Source: a bacterium (lineage in GTDB: Bacteria > UBP14 > UBA6098 > 4484-93). Taken from it: a stretch of 48,942 bases of DNA. Below the pieces are notes generated by a model that saw only the letters and a program-made list of their open reading frames with translations, searched no databases and was not told where the DNA came from. Shown one piece after another: positions 1-7,140 of this stretch (positions are counted from its first letter, which is position 1; the number at the start of each line of letters is the position of its first letter). The translations under genes and the position numbers were made by a program. Location of the stretch: contig JAGGUN010000036.1 of assembly GCA_021158465.1 (NCBI GenBank), forward strand, positions 1 through 48,942, written 5' to 3'.

Positions 1-216
1 GGTTTACAAATAAAACCTATAACCTATGAACAAACTCCAGAGATATACAGATGGAAGGAATGGCTTGGCAGGACACATAAGAAATTTGAGGAAAATTTCG
101 GTGGAAAAGTGTTTATTGTATTTTCAACCCAAAGGGACAATAAAAAGGAAATCTATAACCTGGAAGTAGTTGAACAAATAAAGGAGGAAATAGAAAGGCT
201 TGAAGGAGGCAAGTAA
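1..216 (+). CDS. 3' end of an unidentified protein (5' truncated by window edge)
   Basis: Frame 1 is open from the first base to a TAA at 214-216, giving the last 71 residues of a protein. I do not recognise it. The visible part is charged and rich in Lys and Glu, with one short hydrophobic strand (FIVF, about residue 41) and a Glu/Lys-rich helical end (VEQIKEEIERLEGG). Codon choice favours AAA, ATA and GAA, and the stretch is clearly more AT-rich than the genes that follow, so it may have a different origin. Its last codons contain the AAGGAGG that serves as ribosome-binding site for the next gene, so the two genes abut. The reading frame is well supported; the function is unknown. Confidence 0.6.
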   Translation, partial: GLQIKPITYEQTPEIYRWKEWLGRTHKKFEENFGGKVFIVFSTQRDNKKEIYNLEVVEQIKEEIERLEGGK

Positions 217-217
217 A

Positions 218-1444
218 ATGGTGCTTCGGGCAATTCTCCGCTTCGTTTCGGTGCTTTTGCACTCGGACAACTGGAAGATATTGGTCTTTATCCTTGGACT
301 GGTATTTATCTTTCTTGCTTGCTCGAAGGAGACGACACCGCCCGAGGAACCGACAGCACCCTCCGCTCCACAGAACCTAACAGTAAGCGAAGGGGACCTC
401 TATGTCACGCTCTCCTGGGAACCCTCAGGGAGCGAAGGTGAAGAGAACTTCGCAGGCTACTTCATTTTCATGGCAAACCGTTCTATCGCTGAGTTCTCCG
501 GCTTCTCGGAGCTTCTGCCATACCTTGTAAACGACACACCTATCGACAGCACATCTTACAGGATAGAGAATCTTATCGAGGATTCGACCTACTTTGTGCA
601 TATAAGGGCAGCCCTCAACGAGGGAGGAAGTTATCTCCTGTCCAGCCCAACGGAAGAGTGTTCATTCACAGCAAGGATATTGCTACCTGCTCCAGAAGGT
701 ATCGATTTCGAGGCAGGTGAAGGGGAAATAACGGTTTCCTGGGAGCGTTGCTTGAAGGACACACTCCACGACTTCGCAGGTTACTTCCTATACCTTTCCA
801 CACGCTCATTTGAACTAATCGATGAGGATTCACTCACTTCATTGAGGTATAATCCAGCTCCCACCCCGGATACAACTGTCCTTGTAGCGGAGCTTTCCGA
901 GGGGGTGATATACTATTTTGCTGTGTCCTCGGCTCGGAATAAAAACGGGGAGTACAGAGAAAGTGAGCTATCGGAGGAGGTTGATGCGGCAGTTGTCCGA
1001 CTGGGAGATGGAACAATCTATGAGTATTTCTCAGGCGGCGAATCAGGCTTCGACTTCTCGGATGGGATGCCCTTTTTGATGACATCGGAGAACGCAAACT
1101 TCGTTGATATATATCTTGGAACAGTCGCCGAGAACGACTCGGCTGGACTCCTTTGCCTAAAGAGTCCGCATCTTGTCTTCGACCCGTCTCCTGTCTGGAA
1201 TTCTGTTATCTCCCGCATCAAGGTTCTGGGTGATGGTGCATTCTCAGACTACACAGAGACGGACGATTCCGGCTGGAACACCGAAGAGATGGAGGTTGTA
1301 TTATCCGGAAGAACCTACTGCGTGAAGACGCCTGATAACCATTTTGTCAAGCTCGCTGTCACGGGAACCTATGGGATCTTCCCGGAGCGATACATAACAT
1401 TTAGATACTCATATCAACCGGTGATCAACTATGGGAAATTTTAA
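218..1444 (+). CDS. Secreted lipoprotein with two fibronectin type III-like domains
   Basis: 408 residues. ATG at 218 is chosen because AAGGAGG (203-209) lies 8 nt upstream; an in-frame TTG at 200 lies inside the previous gene. The N-terminus has a basic start, a long hydrophobic stretch (about residues 20-34) and a lipobox-like FLAC with Cys35, followed by a Thr/Pro/Glu linker. This suggests a lipid-anchored envelope protein. Two tandem FN3-like domains follow, at about 49-150 (SAPQNLTVSEG...VTLSWEP) and about 153-260 (PAPEGIDFEAG...ITVSWER). Both contain 'FAGYF' at the same place, so they look like an internal duplication. The last ~145 residues are unassigned. The 3' end overlaps the next gene by 14 nt, which suggests coupled translation. 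The binding partner cannot be told from sequence. Confidence 0.75.
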   Translation: MVLRAILRFVSVLLHSDNWKILVFILGLVFIFLACSKETTPPEEPTAPSAPQNLTVSEGDLYVTLSWEPSGSEGEENFAGYFIFMANRSIAEFSGFSELLPYLVNDTPIDSTSYRIENLIEDSTYFVHIRAALNEGGSYLLSSPTEECSFTARILLPAPEGIDFEAGEGEITVSWERCLKDTLHDFAGYFLYLSTRSFELIDEDSLTSLRYNPAPTPDTTVLVAELSEGVIYYFAVSSARNKNGEYRESELSEEVDAAVVRLGDGTIYEYFSGGESGFDFSDGMPFLMTSENANFVDIYLGTVAENDSAGLLCLKSPHLVFDPSPVWNSVISRIKVLGDGAFSDYTETDDSGWNTEEMEVVLSGRTYCVKTPDNHFVKLAVTGTYGIFPERYITFRYSYQPVINYGKF

Positions 1445-1994
1445 GTCGAGGAAAAGGGAAAAGCTCGTTGATTTCAAGAATGTATTCATTCCTCTTATCA
1501 TCTCCTATCCGTTCTTTCTGTATATCTTTATTCCGCCCTTCGACAAGATACTTTTGCCATTTCATTTTGTTGTATTCTACCTGACGATACTTTTGAGCAG
1601 GTTCTACGGGCTGCTGGCTGCTCTTGTTCTGCCGATTCTGTGCAACATTATGTATAACCTCCCGATGACCAATCTCCTCATTCCGCTTATTGTCGAGCTT
1701 GTCGGGATATCACTCTGGTCAGAGAGGATATTCTCAGATTCGAGGAAGGACATAGAGGGTGGTTTTGTCGCAGCTGCTCTCTCGATTATGTTCGGGCGGG
1801 TTAGCTATGCCATCCTGACATACACACTGAAAGGAACACCTGTTGGGATAAGGGAGGAGCCTGGACAGTTCATCATGAAAAGTTTCTACTACTCGCTTCC
1901 CGGGATTACCATATTCATACTACTTGGAGCGCTCCTCCTACCGAGGGTGTACAGATGGTATCATACAGAGGAAGAAGGAGGAGTGGTGATATGA
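1431..1994 (+). CDS. Small polytopic membrane protein, ECF S-component/MreD-like in appearance
   Basis: 187 residues with roughly five or six hydrophobic segments: about 20-35, 40-60, 62-80, 84-95, 115-130 and 155-170. The N-terminus is basic (KSRKREK). Size and hydrophobicity resemble substrate-binding S components of ECF transporters or MreD-like proteins, but no diagnostic motif was found and no ECF ATPase or T component lies nearby, so this is only a suggestion. It starts inside the preceding lipoprotein gene without a clear Shine-Dalgarno and ends in an ATGA overlap with the mutase gene, so it is an internal cistron of a compact operon. The membrane location is well supported; the function is not. 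Confidence 0.6.
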   Translation: MGNFKSRKREKLVDFKNVFIPLIISYPFFLYIFIPPFDKILLPFHFVVFYLTILLSRFYGLLAALVLPILCNIMYNLPMTNLLIPLIVELVGISLWSERIFSDSRKDIEGGFVAAALSIMFGRVSYAILTYTLKGTPVGIREEPGQFIMKSFYYSLPGITIFILLGALLLPRVYRWYHTEEEGGVVI

Positions 1995-3337
1995 AGCAAT
2001 CTCTCGATAGGATCTTCAAGGCTTATGACATCCGAGGGATCTATCCAGATGAACTGGACGAGGATATCGCATACAGGATAGGGTATGCAACAGCCAAACA
2101 GCTTGGTGGGGAGATACTTGTTGGGCGCGATATGAGGTTATCCTCGGATAAGCTATTCTCCGCCCTAACCCGTGGGATAATTGATTCTGGAAGTGATGCG
2201 ATAGACTGTGGGCTTGTCTCCACCGATGCGCTATATTTCGGTGTTGGGAGGTTCAGCCTCCCTGGAGGGGTGATGATAACAGCTTCGCACAACCCTCCGG
2301 AGTATAACGGGTTCAAGATATGCGGTCGGGAAGCAACCCCTATGTCCGGTGCAAGCGGTCTGCCGGAGATAAAACAGATGGTCTCAAAAGGAGGGTTTCC
2401 GAAATCAAAACATCCAGGGAAGATACGCCAGATTGATCTGTTGGCTCCATATATAGAGCATATCCTTTCATTCATCGAGAGGGAAAAGATCGCCCCTTTG
2501 AGGATCTTAGTCGATGCGGGGAACGGCATGGCAGGGAAGGTTGTTCCGCTCCTGTTCGAGCATCTACCTTGCAGGCTAACCGGTATGTACTTTGAGCTTG
2601 ACGGTTCGTTCCCACATCATCTTGCCAACCCGATAGCCTCCGAGAATACAGCTGAGCTCCGCCGCCGGGTTGTCGAGGAAAGGTTTGACCTCGGTGCTGC
2701 CTTCGATGGAGACGCTGACAGGGTCTTCCTTGTAGATGAGCGCGGCGAACTCGTCGGTGGCGATATGCTACTCGCGCTTATCCTCAAAGGGATACTCCAG
2801 AAGAACCCCGGTGCAACGGTTGTCTATAACCTCATATGCTCAAGGGTAGTGCCTGAGCTCATTGAAAAGTACGGTGGTGTTCCGATCCGCTCTCGTGTGG
2901 GGCACGCATTTATCAAGCCGCTTATGAGAAAACATAACGCAATCATCGGTGGCGAGCACTCAGGGCACTTCTATTTCAGAAACAACTACTTCGCTGACTC
3001 GGGGCTTATTGCACTCGCAGTTGCCCTCGAGGTAATATCGAAGGAGAAAAAACCCTTGTCGGAACTCATATCCGAATTCAAAAGATACTACCGAAGCGGT
3101 GAGATAAACAGCCGTGTCTCCGACCAGAGGGGGAAGATGAAGGAAGTAGAACAGGAGTTTCTCAAAAAGGGGTTCAAGGTTGAGAAGCTGGACGGAGTGT
3201 CAGTCATCGGCAACGATGTCTGGTTCAACCTCCGCCCGTCTAACACGGAGCCGCTCCTGAGGCTCAATGTCGAAGGGAAAACGAAGGAGTTAGTCGATAG
3301 AACAACCGAAGAGGTGATACGCATCCTAAAGAGGTAG
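1991..3337 (+). CDS. manB: Phosphomannomutase/phosphoglucomutase (alpha-D-phosphohexomutase family)
   Basis: 448 residues, the usual size for bacterial PMM/PGM enzymes, which interconvert hexose 1- and 6-phosphates in the cytoplasm and supply GDP-mannose or UDP-glucose pathways. All four family signatures are present: catalytic phosphoserine loop TASHNP at 97-102 (Ser99), Mg-binding DGDADR at 239-244, sugar-binding GEHSGH at 321-326, and phosphate-binding RPSNTEPLLRL at 415-425. Start chosen at ATG 1991: AAGGAGGAG lies just upstream and the ATGA overlaps the previous stop; a longer frame from 1955 would add residues with no family match. Whether mannose or glucose phosphate is preferred cannot be decided. 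It may feed the polysaccharide genes near 40 kb. The symbol is tentative between manB, pgm and algC-like. Confidence 0.9.
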   Translation: MKQSLDRIFKAYDIRGIYPDELDEDIAYRIGYATAKQLGGEILVGRDMRLSSDKLFSALTRGIIDSGSDAIDCGLVSTDALYFGVGRFSLPGGVMITASHNPPEYNGFKICGREATPMSGASGLPEIKQMVSKGGFPKSKHPGKIRQIDLLAPYIEHILSFIEREKIAPLRILVDAGNGMAGKVVPLLFEHLPCRLTGMYFELDGSFPHHLANPIASENTAELRRRVVEERFDLGAAFDGDADRVFLVDERGELVGGDMLLALILKGILQKNPGATVVYNLICSRVVPELIEKYGGVPIRSRVGHAFIKPLMRKHNAIIGGEHSGHFYFRNNYFADSGLIALAVALEVISKEKKPLSELISEFKRYYRSGEINSRVSDQRGKMKEVEQEFLKKGFKVEKLDGVSVIGNDVWFNLRPSNTEPLLRLNVEGKTKELVDRTTEEVIRILKR

Positions 3338-3340
3338 AGG

Positions 3341-4387
3341 GTGATAGCAAGGATTGTTGGACTTCGCCGCTGCGGAAAATCTACACTGTTTAATCTGCTC
3401 TCGGGTAGAGAGGAAACAGGGGGAAGATTTGGTGAAAAGAGGCTCACCGTTTGCAGGATAGCAGACAAGAGGGTGAGTCAGCTCGCCGAGGTGTACTCCT
3501 CCCAAAAAACAACATTCCCCGAGATAAAGATAGAGGAAATACCAGAACTCTCCTCCCGTATGCTACCTGATATAAAGGATGCAGACGCACTTATCGTTCC
3601 TGTCAGGCTATTCGACGACCCGGTAACAAGGGAAAAACCCTCCCCCAAGAAGGATATAAAGGAAATAGATTCAGAACTTATCCTGAATGATGTGAAGGCA
3701 ATTGAGACACGGCTCGGCACAATTGAAAGATACATCAAAAAAGGGGCATCAACACAGGAACGAGAGGAATTGGAGCGTGAAAGGGCACTCCTTACGAGAC
3801 TCGAAGGCTCTCTCGAATCCGGCATCCCAGTGCGGCAGATACCGTTGGACAAGAAAGAGGTAGAGAAAACGAGGAACTATTCATTCGCATCCGGGATACC
3901 CATTCTCTATCTTCTCAACCATAACGACGACTACAAAGAGACGGCAGAAGCCTTAGCAGATAGGCTTTCTTCCCTTGCTGGCACAGATACACTTCCTATG
4001 AATGTAAAACTTGAGCTCGAGCTGGCATCTCTACCCGATGATGAGCGAAGGGAGCTTATCGATGAGTTCGAGCTTGAACCCGTTGGTGCGGACTTCTTGA
4101 TAAAAAAGGTGTATAATCTCCTCGGTCTTATCTCGTTCCTAACGGCAAACGAGCATGAGGCTCGCGCCTGGACAGTCAAAGCTGGAACAGACGCGCTTCA
4201 TGCAGCAGGCACCGTCCACAAAGATATACAAAAGGGGTTCATACGGGCAGAGGTAATATCGTTCAACGAGTTGGCATCCGTCAACTTCGATACAAATCTC
4301 GCGAAGAAAAAGGGGTTGCTGCGGCTCGAGGGAAAAGACTACATTGTCAAGGATGGAGATGTTATCCTATTTAGGTTCAATGTGTAA
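3341..4387 (+). CDS. ychF: Divergent YchF/OLA1-family P-loop NTPase with TGS domain
   Basis: 348 residues, GTG start with GAGG motifs at 3331-3340, three bases after the mutase stop. YchF is normally a ribosome-associated ATPase. Family match is clear in the C-terminal half: 'RAWTVKAGT', 'AAGTVHKDI', 'KGFIRAEVIS' and the TGS ending 'KDYIVKDGDV'. The P-loop is present but altered (GLRRCGKST, 7-15; usually GLPNVGKST). The G3 region, normally VDIAGLV, is replaced by 'IEEIPELSS' at about 64-72 and lacks the DxxG. The base-specificity motif NVNE appears as NHND at 193-196. The coiled-coil arm (about 110-165) is kept. It is slightly shorter than typical YchF (about 363). ATP binding remains plausible but hydrolysis may be altered. 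It could be a diverged paralogue rather than the housekeeping copy. Confidence 0.85.
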   Translation: MIARIVGLRRCGKSTLFNLLSGREETGGRFGEKRLTVCRIADKRVSQLAEVYSSQKTTFPEIKIEEIPELSSRMLPDIKDADALIVPVRLFDDPVTREKPSPKKDIKEIDSELILNDVKAIETRLGTIERYIKKGASTQEREELERERALLTRLEGSLESGIPVRQIPLDKKEVEKTRNYSFASGIPILYLLNHNDDYKETAEALADRLSSLAGTDTLPMNVKLELELASLPDDERRELIDEFELEPVGADFLIKKVYNLLGLISFLTANEHEARAWTVKAGTDALHAAGTVHKDIQKGFIRAEVISFNELASVNFDTNLAKKKGLLRLEGKDYIVKDGDVILFRFNV

Positions 4388-5027
4388 ATACATCGTCACA
4401 TCCCTTATCTTGTTAACTCTTTCCGGATGCTCGACCTCTCCGACCACGCCCAGCTTATTCGAAGGTAAAATCTCTGTCTCCGGATTTGTCGCAAAGCGTC
4501 CGGCAGGTAATACCCTCATCAGGTTGACTGTCGAGTATGAAGGATGCAAGGATACAACCGCCTATGTGTATATAAATAGCCACTCCGTGCCGTATCAGCC
4601 ACATTTTGGCGTCTACGAGGCGGAGATACCCGATGCAGGTTACTCAACCCCTATGGAACTACTTGTTGTATCACATCAGGAGAGCTTGTCCCTCTCTCGA
4701 ACCATCCCTGGAGGGGTTTCTGTCATATCACCTACGCCGACAACATACCACCCAGCGGGGAACGAGCTTGTCGTCCAGTGGAGCAGGACAGCTCTTGCCG
4801 ATGGCTCATTCATTCATCTCCGGACCATGTGGGTAGATACGACATTCATAGGTGGAATAGAGTCTTTTGTGGTTCCAGGGAGCTATTTTCAGGAGACAGG
4901 CTCCGCAACGGTCTCCGTCGGGCTGTTCAACGGGGAAATACAGCAATCCTCCAACGAGTTCGGATATGTCGGCTTTGCCGCCGTTTCCTGGTCGGAGGAG
5001 ATAACATTTAACATACAGGGGAGGTAG
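4380..5027 (+). CDS. Small lipoprotein of unknown function
   Basis: 215 residues from ATG 4380, which overlaps the ychF stop by 8 nt. The frame is open further upstream, but only this start gives a clean type II signal peptide: hydrophobic TSLILLTL, then lipobox LSGC with Cys17, followed by a Ser/Thr/Pro linker. The mature part is rich in beta-strand patterns and resembles a small Ig- or FN3-type fold (for example 'SVSGFVAK', 'LIRLTVEYEGC'). I recognise no family. It probably sits in the periplasmic face of a membrane. It lies between ychF and dapA in the same operon, but neither neighbour suggests a role. Confidence 0.7.
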   Translation: MCKYIVTSLILLTLSGCSTSPTTPSLFEGKISVSGFVAKRPAGNTLIRLTVEYEGCKDTTAYVYINSHSVPYQPHFGVYEAEIPDAGYSTPMELLVVSHQESLSLSRTIPGGVSVISPTPTTYHPAGNELVVQWSRTALADGSFIHLRTMWVDTTFIGGIESFVVPGSYFQETGSATVSVGLFNGEIQQSSNEFGYVGFAAVSWSEEITFNIQGR

Positions 5028-5030
5028 ACT

Positions 5031-5900
5031 ATGCTCAATGGTTGTATCGTTGCACTTGCCACACCTTTCACCAAGGATGACAAACTCGACATCGAGGCTT
5101 TGAAAAGGCTTGTTCGGTTCCACCTTGACAACAATACCGACGGCATTCTTGTTGCCGGCTGTACAGGTGAATCGTTTACCCTGACAGATGAGGAGCGAGA
5201 TAAGCTCCTTTCGACTGTTTTGGAGGCTGTTGGTGGCAAGCTTCCTGTTCTTGCTGGATGCGGTGCTCCAAGCCTATGGAAGGCAAAACAGTTAGCAACA
5301 AGGGCAAAGAAGCTTGGCGCAGACTATGCCCTCGTCATAACACCCTACGGGAACAAGCCGTCACAGGAGGGGATGTATCGCTATTTCTCCGAGGTAGCAG
5401 AAGTCGCCTCGCCGGTTGTGCTTTACAATGTTCCATCGCGCACGGGAAGGTCGCTCGACCCAGAGACAGTTATCAGATTGTCCTCCCATCCAAATATCGT
5501 CGGGATAAAGGAGGCAAGCGGAAACCTCGACAATGTCTCAAAGATTGTGAAAGGATGCAACATCTCCGTCCTATCTGGTGACGATTCACTTACTCTGCCG
5601 ATGCTAACAGTTGGAGCAGTTGGCGTCATATCAACAGTGGCGAACATCACCCCTCACCTGATGCATAATATGATAGAGGCTTTCGAGAACGGCGATATCG
5701 AATCTGCGAGGAAACTGCATCTAAGGATGTTTAATCTCATCAAGGCGCTCTTCATCGAGTCCAACCCTCAACCGCTCAAGTACGCTCTATCGGTTATGGG
5801 GCTTTGCGAGGGGAATCTTCGACCACCACTCGCTCCGATAAGCGAAACGACTGCAAACAGAGTCAAAGAGGCAATGCGCGAGGCAGGAGTGGCAATATAA
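5031..5900 (+). CDS. dapA: 4-hydroxy-tetrahydrodipicolinate synthase
   Basis: 289 residues, the normal length. DapA condenses pyruvate with aspartate semialdehyde in the lysine/diaminopimelate pathway, which feeds peptidoglycan. Family hallmarks: GCTGES at 43-48 (substrate-binding Thr45), LYNVPSRTG at 131-139 (Tyr132 and Arg137), and the Schiff-base lysine in GIKEASGN (Lys160). ATG 5031 has AGGGGAGG 6 nt upstream. It is the last gene of the operon that starts at 218; the next gene follows after 82 nt with its own promoter-like signal. Related aldolases of the DHDPS/NAL superfamily are the main alternative, but the YNVPSRTG form favours DapA. Confidence 0.92.
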   Translation: MLNGCIVALATPFTKDDKLDIEALKRLVRFHLDNNTDGILVAGCTGESFTLTDEERDKLLSTVLEAVGGKLPVLAGCGAPSLWKAKQLATRAKKLGADYALVITPYGNKPSQEGMYRYFSEVAEVASPVVLYNVPSRTGRSLDPETVIRLSSHPNIVGIKEASGNLDNVSKIVKGCNISVLSGDDSLTLPMLTVGAVGVISTVANITPHLMHNMIEAFENGDIESARKLHLRMFNLIKALFIESNPQPLKYALSVMGLCEGNLRPPLAPISETTANRVKEAMREAGVAI

Positions 5901-5943
5901 CACCTTTTCAACCGACAGCCTCGAAATCTGCCTTACTTTCTTG

Positions 5944-5971
5944 TTGATTATAACCCGTTTATCTTTAAATT
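5944..5971 (+). promoter_or_regulatory. Candidate promoter of tgt, giving a leaderless or nearly leaderless mRNA
   Basis: TTGATT (5944-5949), 16 nt, TAAATT (5966-5971), then 11 nt to the tgt ATG at 5983. No Shine-Dalgarno lies in front of that ATG. The same spacing (N16, TAAATT, N11, ATG) occurs before atpD. The -10 match is imperfect. The rest of the 82-nt gap after dapA shows no hairpin. Confidence 0.4.
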
Positions 5972-5982
5972 TCCTAATATGT

Positions 5983-7140
5983 ATGATCAGTTTTGAACTC
6001 GTTGCCAAGGACAGCAAAACCTCTGCCAGAGCGGGTATCCTTCATACACCGCACGGGGATATCCCTACACCTGTTTTCATGCCTGTCGGGACCCAGGGAA
6101 CGGTCAAGACGCTCCCTGTGTGGGAACTAAAGGAACTCGGCGTGAAGATTATTCTGAATAACATTTATCATCTTTATCTCAGACCGGGGATTGAGAAGAT
6201 AGTGAGGCTTGGTGGATTGCACAGCTTCCAAAGCTGGGATGGTGCAATCCTAACCGATAGTGGCGGCTTTCAGCTGTTTTCCCTTCCGGATCTGAGGAAG
6301 GTCAACGATGAGGGAGCAGTTTTCCAATCGCATTTCGATGGCTCATACCATTTCATAACCCCCGAGAAGGCAACAGAGATCCAGTTTGCAGCTGGCGCGG
6401 ACATTATTATGGCGTTCGACGACTGCATAAGCCTGCCAGCAAGCAGGGATAAACTTGAGGAAGCAGTCAACAGGACAACCAACTGGGCGAAAAGATGCAA
6501 AGGGAAGTATATCCAACTTATTGAGGACTTGAATGTTGCAAATCCGCCATCCCTCTTCGGGATATATCAAGGTGGAACGGACATCAATCTGAGGAAGAAG
6601 AGCTTAGTTGAGATACTCGATATCGATTTCCCAGGCATTGCTATAGGTGGGTTATCCGTCGGTGAGGCAAAAGACGATATGCTCTCTGTCTTAGAGGAGA
6701 CCGTTCCGATCATCCCCGAGGATAAGCCGAGGTATCTTATGGGCGTAGGCAAGCCGACTGATATAATGGATGCTGTGGTGATGGGAATCGATATGTTCGA
6801 TTGCGCCTTGCCGACAAGGAACGCCAGAAACGGCTCGGTCTATACATGGAAAGGGAAGCTCATTGTCAAAGCAGGTGCTTACGCTACCGATGAAACGCCC
6901 ATCGACCCGGACTGCTCCTGCAAGGTCTGCAAGAGATATTCAAAGGCTTACATAAGGCATCTGTTCAATGTGGGCGAACTGCTCGCCCCACATCTTGCAA
7001 CATATCATACTATGCATTTTTACCTCGAGTTTATGGAGAAAATGAGGAAGGCGATCATCGATGGGAATTTTAGCAAGTTTTGTAAGGAGTTCCGTTCGAA
7101 CTTCAGCGAGAAGCCTGATACTCCTTCTGGTGCTTGTTAG
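5983..7140 (+). CDS. tgt: Queuine/preQ1 tRNA-guanine transglycosylase
   Basis: 385 residues from ATG 5983. Tgt swaps guanine 34 for preQ1 in tRNAs with GUN anticodons, the first tRNA-bound step of queuosine synthesis. Active-site features: Asp92 in LTDSGGFQ, nucleophile Asp273 in FDCALPTRNARNG, and the zinc site Cys311, Cys313, Cys316, His342. The frame extends 14 codons upstream, but those residues (hydrophobic, no family match) lie where the promoter is. No Shine-Dalgarno is seen. The last ~80 nt overlap the start of the next gene, so the final ~20 residues probably have little constraint. No other queuosine genes are in the window. Confidence 0.93.
   Translation: MISFELVAKDSKTSARAGILHTPHGDIPTPVFMPVGTQGTVKTLPVWELKELGVKIILNNIYHLYLRPGIEKIVRLGGLHSFQSWDGAILTDSGGFQLFSLPDLRKVNDEGAVFQSHFDGSYHFITPEKATEIQFAAGADIIMAFDDCISLPASRDKLEEAVNRTTNWAKRCKGKYIQLIEDLNVANPPSLFGIYQGGTDINLRKKSLVEILDIDFPGIAIGGLSVGEAKDDMLSVLEETVPIIPEDKPRYLMGVGKPTDIMDAVVMGIDMFDCALPTRNARNGSVYTWKGKLIVKAGAYATDETPIDPDCSCKVCKRYSKAYIRHLFNVGELLAPHLATYHTMHFYLEFMEKMRKAIIDGNFSKFCKEFRSNFSEKPDTPSGAC

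Noticed and set aside
1955-1990. N-terminal extension of the phosphomannomutase
   Set aside because: The added residues are arginine-rich with no family match; ATG 1991 has a strong ribosome-binding site and an ATGA overlap.
5901-5982. Terminator after dapA
   Set aside because: No stem-loop with T-run in the 82-nt gap.
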